Source: Oasisia sp. SBJ-2009 (taxonomy: Eukaryota > Annelida > Polychaeta > Sabellida > Siboglinidae). Taken from it: a stretch of DNA of 64,000 bases. The stretch covers positions 29,295,277-29,359,276 of the forward strand of contig OZ024861.1 of NCBI GenBank assembly GCA_964017155.1, given 5' to 3'. The translations under genes and the position numbers were made by a program. Numbering within the stretch: the first letter of the stretch is position 1; each line of letters begins with the position of its first letter. The notes under the pieces were generated by a model. It did not search any database and was not told the origin of the DNA. It saw only the letters and a program-made list of their open reading frames with translations. Shown here one piece after another: positions 23,401 to 35,775 of this stretch.

Positions 23401-24952
23401 GTAAATAAAACTATTTTAAAATCACAAATGAAATATGTTCATATATCACTCATTCTCACAAAGCTGACATTTCATTAGTCTCACGGTGCGTGTCTCATCC
23501 TAAATAAAAAATCAACAAATTGTTTTTGAAAACAGTAGTCTCGAGAGTATATTTAAAGCAGCATCTGACGTCATTATTGATGTCAGGTGCCGTGGCAGTA
23601 GGTTCGACAGCGTTGGGGCTGCCAAAACTGATCAGTCACCACAGTGGTGCATTGCACTTTGTAGTACAGTTGTCCGTGAAGGTAAATCCTCACCTCAGCA
23701 ATAAGTACCTGTGCCTATGTACATGACATGCAGACTCTACCACGATATCTATATTTATTCCATCATTAATGGAAGGGGGGCTGATCAGCCACACACCTAG
23801 ACAAATGTCACTAGCCCATTACTCCCTGAGATCCAGTCCTATGAAGGTGTCCCAGACGATAAACTACCCTAATGGGCCAGCTAACACCTACACAATTTTG
23901 GTTCTGTCTCCAGTGTGTTCTTGCCAAACTGGTGGAGATATGCTATAACATATGGAACGGCAGAAAAACACAAATGTGTAGCCATTCTATTTGTTTGCTG
24001 CATAGATATGAATTTTTAATGTCGCCATTGATAAGGAACAATCCTCAGCTATGATAGTATGAATACATGTTTTAGGTAAAACCAAAGTTCTGTAAATCAT
24101 TTTATAATATTAAACAGTCAGTTAAAAGTAAATAATACAAATAACAAAATCAGCCATACCACAATTTAACTCCTGGAGACTAGAGGCTCTGTAATAATAA
24201 TAATAATAATTTTATTTATAAAGCACCATATATTCAGAATATACTTCTGCTCAGAGGTGCATAAAATACAACCTTAAGAAAACATGAATATATACAATGT
24301 ACGTAATAAATTAAGCTTACACAGTAAAGATAATAACAAATTATATTAAATGGTAATAATAAATAGATAAACAAAGTTTCTAAAAATTGTAATGTATAAA
24401 CTAAACTTACCATGAATAAACTAATAGAAAAATTAAATAATAAACAAATAAAAAATAGTTTAATTGTTAATAATTAATAATAAAGTAAGATACTAAAAAT
24501 GATTCTAGAAACTGTACTAAGGGTTAAAATAAATTCATGTGATATGATCTACAAATATACATTGCGGGTGTGTGAAAGTACCCAACTGACTGGGCCACCT
24601 TGGCCTGCATTTATGTGTGTTATGACTGAATGCAATATATTCTTAGCAGCCTCGTATATATAACAGCCAAAAATACTTTGATATTACTGGCATGATGGCA
24701 AAACCAGTCATTTTGTGACAAGCAGATCTGTGTGGGATCTTTTTACATCTGGAAGAAGTCAATATTTGATTAGATTCCAGATTTGTGTGATATGTGTATG
24801 TCTATAATACTTGTGACATTAAAATGTTGTTTGTTTGTTAACTTTATGAATGAATGGTTCTAATTTCATAGATCAGTTGATATAATAAAAATGTTGTGAT
24901 GTATGGCAACTGCATAATATCAGATGATAACATGGGGTGTTATATACCCAAC

Positions 24953-24986
<34 letters not shown>

Positions 24987-26423
24987 TATATATACATGCA
25001 TATATATATATATGTGTATATATATATATATATATAAAATATATATACCGTATTGTCCCTAATAGACGCGCACTACCTAATAGATGCCCATCCCCGTTTT
25101 TTAGATGTGAAACAGTCCATGAAAATTTATTTAAGGCGTGATGCAAAAATGCAACAGAGTAGACACTACAATTATTAGCAAAGATTGCGTCCAGACTAAT
25201 TCTATTCTATTCAAAAATAATAATTGTGGGTAGGGCAACCGAACCGTTACATAAATATATGATAAATGTAAATGCTTACTACAAAGAGGGCTTTAACTTT
25301 AATTTTATGGTACTATCAGAGAGGCCGTCATGTGCATCAAACAAATGGCGGATTTGTTTACATTGGATTAAACGCCGACTGTTCGCGTAAAGTTTCTAAG
25401 CGACAACACAAGCTTGTGTATTTTTTATTGCATCAATCAAGACACAATTATGACATATTCGATGGAATTATGGAAATGAATTTGACTAGAGGCAAAGTTG
25501 AGATTGTCATCCGTTTCATAACTCCATTCCAGACGAATCACCCGCGGGCGAGGAGTGTGACTGGCAGCAACCAACTTCGATAACAAGAATAAGTCAGAGT
25601 AATTGTCATATCAATTCATATTCAGGTTTAATTAATAAGCTTTACATCTATCGATAAATCAGATGGTTGACAATTTGAATAATTGTATCTGTTATTGACT
25701 CATGGTTCGTTACAGTTCTAGTCAGGACCACGCACATCGTTAACATTATCGACATCAATATTGTGTGTCGAACACTGATTTGCCGTTTTGGATGCACATG
25801 GCCAATGCAGCTTCTACATGCAGTAAATCCACTCTATGTTCACATTACGTTTATTTAACATTATTAAAGCAATTCGACGAACACGCTATGGCTCAGGGGT
25901 AGCACTTCGGACTCTCGACTACGAGAACCCGGGTTCGAATCCTGGCTGCGGTGTTAAAACCTTGGGCAAGTTTTTTCACTCTACATTGCTCCAGTTCACT
26001 CAGCTGTTTAAATGAGTACCTGACTATAGACAGTGGTGGATATGTGTACGAGCAGCCTTCGCGCATTAATTGCAGCATATGGCTGGATGCTTCCGAGAGA
26101 AGCCGAGATGGTGTCTGAGTGAACAGGTCTGTCAGGGAAGTAAAGTGTAAAGCGCATTGAACGGTCCTGAGGACTGGATACTGTGCTATATAAGAACTTG
26201 CCTTTACTTTTTTTTTAAACATGTTGATTTAAAAAGAAGTATGTCTCAGGTCATTCACTTGGAGCCGCTGTACATATGCGTACTTCAGTTGTGCCACATT
26301 GCGGATTAGTTATCTATTCCGTTTAGAAGCCAATCTAGCGGGTGACCACATTCTTCCTGTTTTCGAGAAATTAATAGACCCACACCCAAGCCTTCCCACT
26401 CGCGCACTGCGCGTCTATTAGGG

Positions 26424-26477
<54 letters not shown>

Positions 26478-26765
26478 AAATATTGTTATTGCATATATCA
26501 GTTGATAAAATACAAGTGCTATGTAATATTGCAGGACAATTACCCTTTATTAAGTTTAAAAAGGGTTTTAAAGTGCTAAACTGTCAAGAAACACTGTATG
26601 GTAAGTTCCTATATATGTAGCACAGTAACAATCTTTAGGACTGCTCAGAGCTTGACACATTAAGCCCTGACAGACTTGCCCAGTTCACCACCATCATCGT
26701 TGGCTTTGACTTCTCCAGGGAGGGGAGTCCTTCAATCCATGAGACGGAGGGGTAGTAACACTTTG

Positions 26766-26811
<46 letters not shown>

Positions 26812-29800
26812 CACATACATATATTATATCAACGGAGGGATGATTTCAGATTACCATCAAGCTGGGCCAGGCTCTGAAGAAGGGAGAATATCGCGTGAGA
26901 GTCTACCAACTCAAAGTGAATGACCAGGAGGTGAGTGACCTTGCCGGAAGGTGGATAACAACATTCATACCCCTGGCAGATCTTCTATGCAATACATGGA
27001 AGTTAGCTAATTCGAGCTAGGTTATTGACATCATTGGTCAGTGGTCACATCTGTGTCATCTGAGAACAGTTGAGCCATCCGCCCAACTGGCGTTCTATTT
27101 CAAAGATAACGCATCCGATTTCCGAGAATGCTAATGTGATCCCACAGTGTTCCTTTCTCACAAGACAGCGGGGAACATGCCGAGCCAATCTTCAGGCAAT
27201 CTGACAGCATATACCGAGACTGACATATTCACCAGCTCCCCCTGGTGTGTCGATATGGTACCAAGTGTCAAGCATTTCGTGGGAGACGTATTAATTTTGC
27301 TTTCTTCTCACGCAGTTTCTATTAAGGTCGGTTTATGGCTGGTTCATCGAGTGATTCAACCAGATTAAATATGATTGTCACGGAGAGAGCCAAATTAAGG
27401 AAGACGTTAGCTTATTGATGGTTCAACGTTTTATGTATAACTTGCCCTTTAGAGGTATTTGTCTATTTAAAAATAAATTACTTGTGGAGTTGGTAAATTT
27501 ACATAATCACTAGATCATTAATTTGTTTCATTAATTAAATATCCTCTAGATGAGAATACACACATCCCGACATATCATTGTCAGTGTTCAGTCACTGACT
27601 TGTTTTGCAATTGTTCAATGGAAATACACATTATACGAGGTAGGATAAATGTGCCTAATATTGGACAGTTTGTCGTAAAAAAAAACAATAAAACAATATA
27701 AGAATGAGTGGCTCCAACTGGTGTGAAGTTTAGCATTAGTTCTTTAATTCTACACGTTGGTATCATCATCTTTATTTATGTCTGTGATTTCACTGTTCTG
27801 TCTGGAATCCCACTAACTCTAATCGCCCCAATATTTGTTTCCATGTCCAACTGTATAGCCCATGGTCTACCACTTCACACGTGGGGTAGTTGAGTAAAAC
27901 ACCCCTGGTAGAGATCCTGCAGAAAGTACAGCAGTCTACAGAATTAGTTACAGTTACTTGCCATCTAAAATTCTGCTAAAAATACAGAAGACCTTCCACT
28001 TCTGCTAAAATACAGAAGACCTTCCACTTCTGCTAAAAATACAAAAGACCTTCCACTTCTGCTAAAAATACAAAAGACCTTCCACTTCTGCTAAAAATAT
28101 AAAAGACCTTCCACTTCTGCTAAAAATACAAAAGACCTTCCACTTCTGCTAAAAATACAAAAGACCTTCCACTTCTGCTAAAAATATAAAAGACCTTCCA
28201 CTTCTGGTAAAAATACAGAAGACCTTCCACTTCTGCTAAAAATACAAAAGACCTTCCACTTCTGCTAAAAATACAAAAGACCTTCCACTTCTGCTAAAAA
28301 TACACAAGACCTTCCACTTCTGCTAAAAATACACAAGACCTTCCACTTCTGCAAAAAATACACAAGACTTTCCACTTCTGCTAAAAATACACCAGACCTT
28401 CCACTTCTGCTAAAAAATACACAAGACCTTCCACTTCTGCTAAGAATACACAAGACCTTCCACTTCTGCATAAAATACACAAGACCTTCCACTTCTGCTA
28501 AAAATACACAAGACCTTCCACTTCTGCTAAAAATACACAAGACTTTCCACTTCTGCTAAAAATACACCAGACCTTCCACTTCTGCTAAAAATACACAAGA
28601 CCTTCCACTTCTGCTAAAAATACACAAGACCTTCCACTTCTGCAAAACATACACAAGACTTTCCACTTCTGCTAAAAATACACCAGACCTTCCACTTCTG
28701 CTAAAAATACACAAGACCTTCCACTTCTGCTAAAAATACACAATACCTTCCACTTCTGCAAAAAATACACAAGACTTTCCACTTCTGCTAAAAATACACC
28801 AGACCTTCCACTTCTGCTAAAAATACACAAGACCTTCCACTTCTGCTAAGAATACACAAGACCTTCCACTTCTGCATAAAATACACAAGACCTTCCACTT
28901 CTGCTAAAAATACATAAGACCTTCCACTTCTGCTAAAAATACACCAGACCTTCCACTTCTGCTAAAAATACACAAGACCTTCCACTTCTGCTAAAAATAC
29001 ACAAGACCTTCCACTTCTTATAAAAACACAGAAGGTTTATGCTAGAAAAAAACGACAGCATTTTATTAACAAAGAAATGCCCAATTTCCCAAACATCCAG
29101 TCTTCTAGAACTGTTTCTGAATGATTGGACAGAGTATGGGCCTGGTACACTCTCTCAACGTTTTGGTTATGATAAGTAGAGGAGGTAGAATTAGCCCTCT
29201 CCCAATATTTAGGGTAGTGGTGCATCTTTATGTGCATTTTTGCAGAGCCTGAAAATATATTGTTTTGGTGAGCTTCATTCGAAACAAAAATGGAGGGGTT
29301 TGGAGAGCTTGACAGTTGTTTTAGCTGAGTAAAATGTCATTAAAGTGTTAATGCACACAAGATATATGCAAGGTAAGTTAAAACAGGAATGCAGAAAATT
29401 TTCCAGAAAAACGTGGATGATCTTTTGATAAAGCAAAAGACAAGGAACATTTGAATATGTTATTAATATTTTCCAGTCTTAAGAATTATTAAGAATTAAT
29501 TAATTAAAATCACGAACCAATAAGCTCCCTTTAAATCATAACTCGTACGTGCCTTGAAAGAACAACTGGTGTTTTAAATAGCGTGACTATTCGCTGTTCA
29601 TTATGGATTTCATTTTCATCTCGACCTATAAATACCACATAATAACCTTTCCGATGACAAGACATGACGCACTAGTGGTGAGACCCACCGAATGTGGTGT
29701 CAAGCTGATGGTTGCCTTTTTAGATGTGTGGTTAATACAGTCTGTATGATGTAGTTGCTGTGTCTTATGATTCAAACACACATAAATATTGCTCTCCTCT

Positions 29801-32800
29801 TCATTTTTGAACCTACCTGGGGTAGTCTTTGAATTCTGCGTTATTTTTTTCATTGCCAGTCTTGCACTCCCCAAAAACTAAGTAATAAATGATTTGAATG
29901 TTTTGTTCAAATTTTTGAATGTGTAGTTTTGTTAGTTTACATGAACTCGCAGACTCCTAACAAACCAAACTAACAAATAAAAAGCACATTCACCGTAATG
30001 TTAGAAAGACAAAAAATACCACTTGAAAGAATAGTGTGAAAAACAACTACAATTATTCCACAAGTGATGGACCTTATTTACTACCAAGAGGACTGTGGTT
30101 TAACATACCTAGAGAGAAGTATCTGAAAGAAAATAAAACACAAATATTTAAGATATTGGTTATGGATAGTGGTATTTTTTCTCACATATTGATAGCGGTA
30201 TTTTTTCTCACATACAAATTGATTTAGAGAGAAACAACAACATTAGTGAATGATAGTGTGTATTAGATATATCTGTACGTATTCATTGTCACAGCATATA
30301 AAAACAAATTGAAATATATCTGTTGATAATGTAAGTGCCAGCTGTGGCGATGTGCTTAAAAACAAAATTGAGAAATATCTCAGATGGATGAATTGTGCAG
30401 AGATACATAAAATGTTTCACTCTTGGTAAGTAAGTTAATGGTGTCCCTGCCCATATGCCATTACGTTGTTTGCCATGCGTGGATATTATGTTTGAGGTGG
30501 TTAAATGACTCTGTGTGGCATCAACCACATACGCCCATGATTGATGTGTCTGGTTCTGTGTACCAGTGCAGTCAGATGAGACTAACACTTCATTTTTGCA
30601 GCCTTACAAACTGCTGGTTGAGAGCATTTTTGCTAAGGGGATGACCGTGCTGGACTCGAAGAAAGTCATCCTCAATGATATGGCTGTTCAAGGCTGTAAA
30701 CCACTGCCGCCCTTACAAAGGTACGTCATGCCTACAATACCACTGACTTCTCCTCAATCGATAATGTCTTTTTCACACAACTCATTTAAGACTAATTTAA
30801 TAAAAAACAAACCTGCTTACTAATTATAATAAAGTACAACCTCATTGTGCTAATGAATTATTTGTTGAAATCGTCAGACAAAATGTTACTTGTTTATGAT
30901 GGGTCTTGTAAAATATTAGTTGAAAAAATTACTGCATCTCTTTTTTAGACCAATGTCAGGATATTCCCAGTTTCATAACTAAACAAAGTCAATGGTTTTG
31001 ATGATATTTTTTGTTTAAACAATGCATTTATTAAAGGGAGGGGGCCAGGTCCTCTTCTCAGAATTGGCTGAGCAGTATTTTTAACAGGAGGTCTGCTGTC
31101 TGTGACATAGGAAAGTTAAGTATCAAAGTGTATTGCGGTTAACTCTGCTCGCCTCAGCATTACTGCTAATCAAGTTTATCTTGAAACTGGATGTTTTGTT
31201 TACCATTCGAACTTGTCACAGGCAGAATCTTTCAAATTGCAACATTGTTCTAAGCTTAATAAAGTTACAATAAACACACAGTGCCAGGCAGTAAACCTCC
31301 AACATGCATTTTGTAGTCATAAGAACATAATATTAAATAAAACATCCGAGTAGCTGGTGCTCCATGTTCACACCAGTGTACTAAATGTTAACCAAAGAAA
31401 CCTCCCAGACACGGAAACCTCCCAGACAAGTTTCAGATTTTTGTTGGAATACGTAATCAAGCGATACAAAGACCCTGCAGGGTCTAATGTCCATTAGTCT
31501 GATCATTCACTTGTTCTCATCATGCAACTGCCATTATTTTCATCTTTAAAATAACATGTTGTGCAGAGCTTAGCAATGATGCTAATGAATCTGAACATTG
31601 GATATAGTTCAACTCTTTGTTCCTTAGTACGGCATCAGGTAATGGTGAAACTAGACGGGAGGGGGAGGGGGAGGGGGAGGGGGAGGGGGAGGGGGAGGGG
31701 GAGGGGGAGGGGGAGGGAGAGGGGGAGGGGGGAGGGGGAGGGGGAGGGGGAGGGGAGGGGGAAGGGGAGGGAGAGGGAGAGGGAGGGAGAGAGAGGGAGA
31801 GAGAGAGAGAAAGAGAGAGGGAGGGAGGGAGGGAGGGAGAGAGGGGGGGAAAGAGGGGGGGAGAGAGAGAGGGGGAGAGGGAGGGAGGGAGAGAGAGAGA
31901 GAGAGAGAGGGAGGGGGAGAGAGGGGGAGAGAGGGAGAGAGGGGGGAGGGGGAGAGGGAGAGGGAGAGGGAGAGGGAGAGGGAGAGGGAGAGGGAGAGGG
32001 AGAGGGAGAGGGAGAGGGAGAGGGAGAGGGAGAGGGAGAGGGAGAGGGAGAGGGAGAGGGAGAGGGAGAGGGAGAGGGAGAGGGGGGGAGGGGGAGGGGG
32101 AGGGGGGGGAGGGAGGGAGGGAGGGAGGGAGGGAGGGAGGGAGGGAGGGAGGGAGGGAGGGAGGGAGGGAGGGAGGGAGGGAGGGAGGGAGGGAGGGAGG
32201 CTTTGTTGAGATGTACCACTTTTTATCTTTGATGCACTATTTACAGACAGACATCACATCATACAATAAACAGTCCTGTGTAGGTGTTAACATCATAACA
32301 AACAGTTCTATTACTGTCTATGACAGACAGCCTGTCACACATCATGACAAACAGTTCTATTGCTCTCTACGACAGACAGCCTGTCACACATCATAACAAA
32401 CAGTTCTATTACTGCCTACGACAGAGCGTCTGTCACAGAAAGTAAAAGGAACTCTTTATTATGACACTGACACCTAAACCACAAGATTGCTTATGTCTGA
32501 GATGGTGTGTTTGTGAGGCGAGCACTAAAAATTGGCACTGAAACATTCAAATTACAGTCTGTATCAGACGGTTGTTTGGTGATGATATTCTTGTTTAGGG
32601 AAGTTGTGTTATGTGTTTATTCTCTCTTTTAGGTGTCGATTACGAAGGTGTTCGTGGAAAAATCCAACAACAATATTTGCCGACAGCAAAGTTTACGAGG
32701 AAGACATCCAAGTGGGTCCAAATTGGGAAATATTCCTGGAAGTTCTTGAAGGTAAGATGACATTGAAGGCCATGTTGACGCTGTTAGCCAATGATCATTG

Positions 32801-35741
32801 ACAGTTTATTAGCAATAACACGTGCATTCACAGTGAAGGTCAGACACTAGTCTGCACAATTATATTGTCAAAATCAAAGTATCCATTGAACTGATTGATG
32901 ATTCATTTTCTCAGAAAAACAATCATAACCACTACATCGGTGTCAGTACCATGACTTACAAAGACGTTGATGTGTCACTGGATGCTATACTTTACTGTCT
33001 TTTATTACCTGTTTTCTCTCTCTCTCCGGTGGATAACGACAGGCGTTTTCTTGAAGTGTTATTGGTAGTTGAGTTCCATTAATTACAGGAGTAGAGCAAG
33101 AAGTGGGCCAACATGTAACTGACTCAGCAAACTTCTAAGTGTTGCATGTTTGTCTGTAGTCCACAACCTGCCCTCATTTGCGAGGGTGTGCGTAACTACA
33201 AGCCATTTGCCAGAGACATGTTTTCCTATTATTGGAATACAGCTGTAGTTATTTTTAAATCACAACATGTTTTTGTTTTCCAAAAAACAGATATTTTGGT
33301 CTTTGGATAATGGCATAACATAATGGACTCTTTGTATGAAATAAAACAAGCCAAAATACATTAACAGTGATGAAAGTAGTGATTAAAATTTGTTGGCAAA
33401 TGTTTTAGAAAACAATTTGCACATGTATGAATAATTCAGTCTGGAATTATTATCTCGAGAACGCTTTTTGTTTTAGTTGAATGGCAAGGCTTGAAAAGTA
33501 AATATCTAGCTGTGATGTGACCTATCTTGAACATTTCCTGGGTGGGTCAGTAGAACTACACATACATTTGCAACAAATTGACTTTGACATATGATGCTGT
33601 TATCAGTGTTGCCGTTTTGCATAAAGCTCATAATGCTGAAATGTACCTTGAAGTTGCAAGTGTCACAACTTGTCACATGTAATGCATGAACGTGTTCAGG
33701 TGCAGAGAAACTGGTCGATCCCAACCAGCAGGCAGTGTACGTGCGGCGATGGTGGCCGTCCACGTATGAAATCGGACCCTTCAGCGAGATCATACTCGAC
33801 AGCAACTCTATCGAGGAGCTCAAAGAGAAGGTTTGTAACGTTTCTACGGTAGTTGTCATTCTCTGCTGTTCTGGTGTGAATGTCAGATACAGTGTGTACC
33901 ACTCGCTGTGACTTTCTAGGTAGTATTCTATACTTATACTCATTATAAATCATTTGGAAGAAAACATCGTTATCCCATATTTATATAGATATCCACCCAT
34001 TCAGAGTAATGTCTTGGCCTCAGAATGACAAAGTAGTTCATGTGTGGATCTAAGTGCTCTAGTTCTAGAATAAGAATTATAATTGTTTCCCTGGTAATTA
34101 ACTGATGTGTGTGTATTGTGGTTACAATGGTCTTATGACATCTCATCAACAAGTCAGAACATTGTCACTAACCTGACCTTTCTGTGCTGGACTGAATGTC
34201 ATGTCAGTGTCCTCGGTGGTGCTTTTACGTCCCAAATAAATTGACAGGGAACTGACACTAATGTGATCCCTGTGTCACATGGGATACATGGGCTCCAATG
34301 TTAAGAGCCAGGTTTATACGTGAAATATAACACGAATGCCCTGTCCACATATTGTATCTGAGGCACCAACCAGCCGTGCCCCAGCGGATGCAGTCTTTTA
34401 CGTGTTGCCTCTTTTGTTTACATCTTTGGAGGCTTGAGCTCTCATTTCCCCGTCAGTCTTCACTCAGAATATTATTGAAACCTATGAATACAAAGCAGCT
34501 CAATCTAGACAAGATATTGGTTTATGCCACTGAAATTGTGAAAAAAACGGAAGTGCATTTTTTTCAGAAACAGATTCCGTAAGTTCAAACCCCAAAACCA
34601 ATTGGGAAATGAAACGTAAATAAAATCTTTCTGGTTTATGCTAATATAGTAATGCTCCTTGACTATTTTTTCAGTTATTTTTGCACAGTAACTGATTAAA
34701 ACAGATGTACCTCTCAATTATTCGTTTCTACAGTGTATTCATTGTGTTCTAGTTGCAATTCTAATAATTCCAATAAATTAATAAAATAATGCATTTCATG
34801 GCACATATTTCTTAGCTATATAATTGAGTAACTTATTAAATATTTATGCTATCATGTGACTAACTAACATGTATGATTTGATTGCAGGATGTAGATCAGT
34901 TTGTACGGAAATGTTCTTGTTTGTGTAGATCTCTGAAGCGAGTGGGATTGACTCAGAGAACGTGGAGTTTGCCAAAGTAAGTGATCTCATCCAATGTCAT
35001 CGGTGTGTTCATTCACTTGTGGTGGTTGCTAGTGGTCGGGTGCAAGGAGGTACAAACACTTTGTTGCAGTACTTCAGTAGTTCGTTTAGGTAATCAGCAT
35101 ATAACAAAGTATACTTTTGATAAAGTACTTTTACTTGGAAAGAAGTGGTTTAATCTCTAGTAATAGTACATTTCCTTTGTTACTCTCATGTGAAATAATT
35201 CTGGTACAATAATAAGGAAAATTACGACACTTGGAACAGTATACATATATAGTACATCCTGTTTCCACGACATGTCAAACAATGTTGTCTAGTTGCCAAC
35301 AGAATCAAGTAGGTTTTTTCAAAGCACATTTTTCTTCTACTCAAGCAGTGTTGAGATGATTTACTTGTACTTTCACTCAAGTACACCATGTAAGTACTAC
35401 AGTCAACACTGGTTGTCACAGAGGCCAAGTGGTCACATTTAGGCAAGTGACAATGTGACAGAACATTGTCAGAAGAAACTTAGATGTGACATGTCTTGAA
35501 AGCATGACATATTGTAAAGTGTAGTAAAAAGGACAACATAATTATAAAGTTATGAGAAGATAGTCAGGAGTGTAGATATATGCGTACATCAACATGAGAG
35601 TTGGTGCACATATGCATTTTAATTAGACTTATGAATAGGTTTTTGTCAAATGGAAACAAGCCTTCATCTGACATGTCTATGTCAAATGTAGGTCTGTGTT
35701 TTTCTGCAGAAAACTTTCATGAAGCTAGCATGCGAATTGCG

Positions 35742-35775
<34 letters not shown>

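Larger units (their letters stand above)
18036..26849 (+). other. USP47 intron b-c, 8.8 kb, repeat-filled
   Basis: The largest intron seen. It contains a CR1-like relic, two foldback elements, two minisatellites, TA tracts, and a TIR transposon with a nested SINE (listed separately). The unlisted parts (18,036-18,689; 18,988-19,383; 19,891-20,576; 21,351-22,038; 23,371-24,194; 24,271-24,950; 26,476-26,770) hold nothing else that I recognise. Confidence 0.8.
30721..32632 (+). other. USP47 intron d-e, 1.9 kb
   Basis: Holds the purine-only tract (31,651-32,200) and a short 49-nt tandem repeat (32,291-32,437). The rest is non-coding. Confidence 0.8.

Noticed and set aside
25882..25955. Possible tRNA gene
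   Set aside because: The A and B boxes are present, but the acceptor and anticodon arms do not fold into a full cloverleaf, and the sequence continues into a SINE body with a T-rich tail.
31561..32396. Gly/Arg/Glu-rich and Pro/Ser-rich frames of 190-260 residues
   Set aside because: They come entirely from the purine-only tract, read in several frames on both strands.
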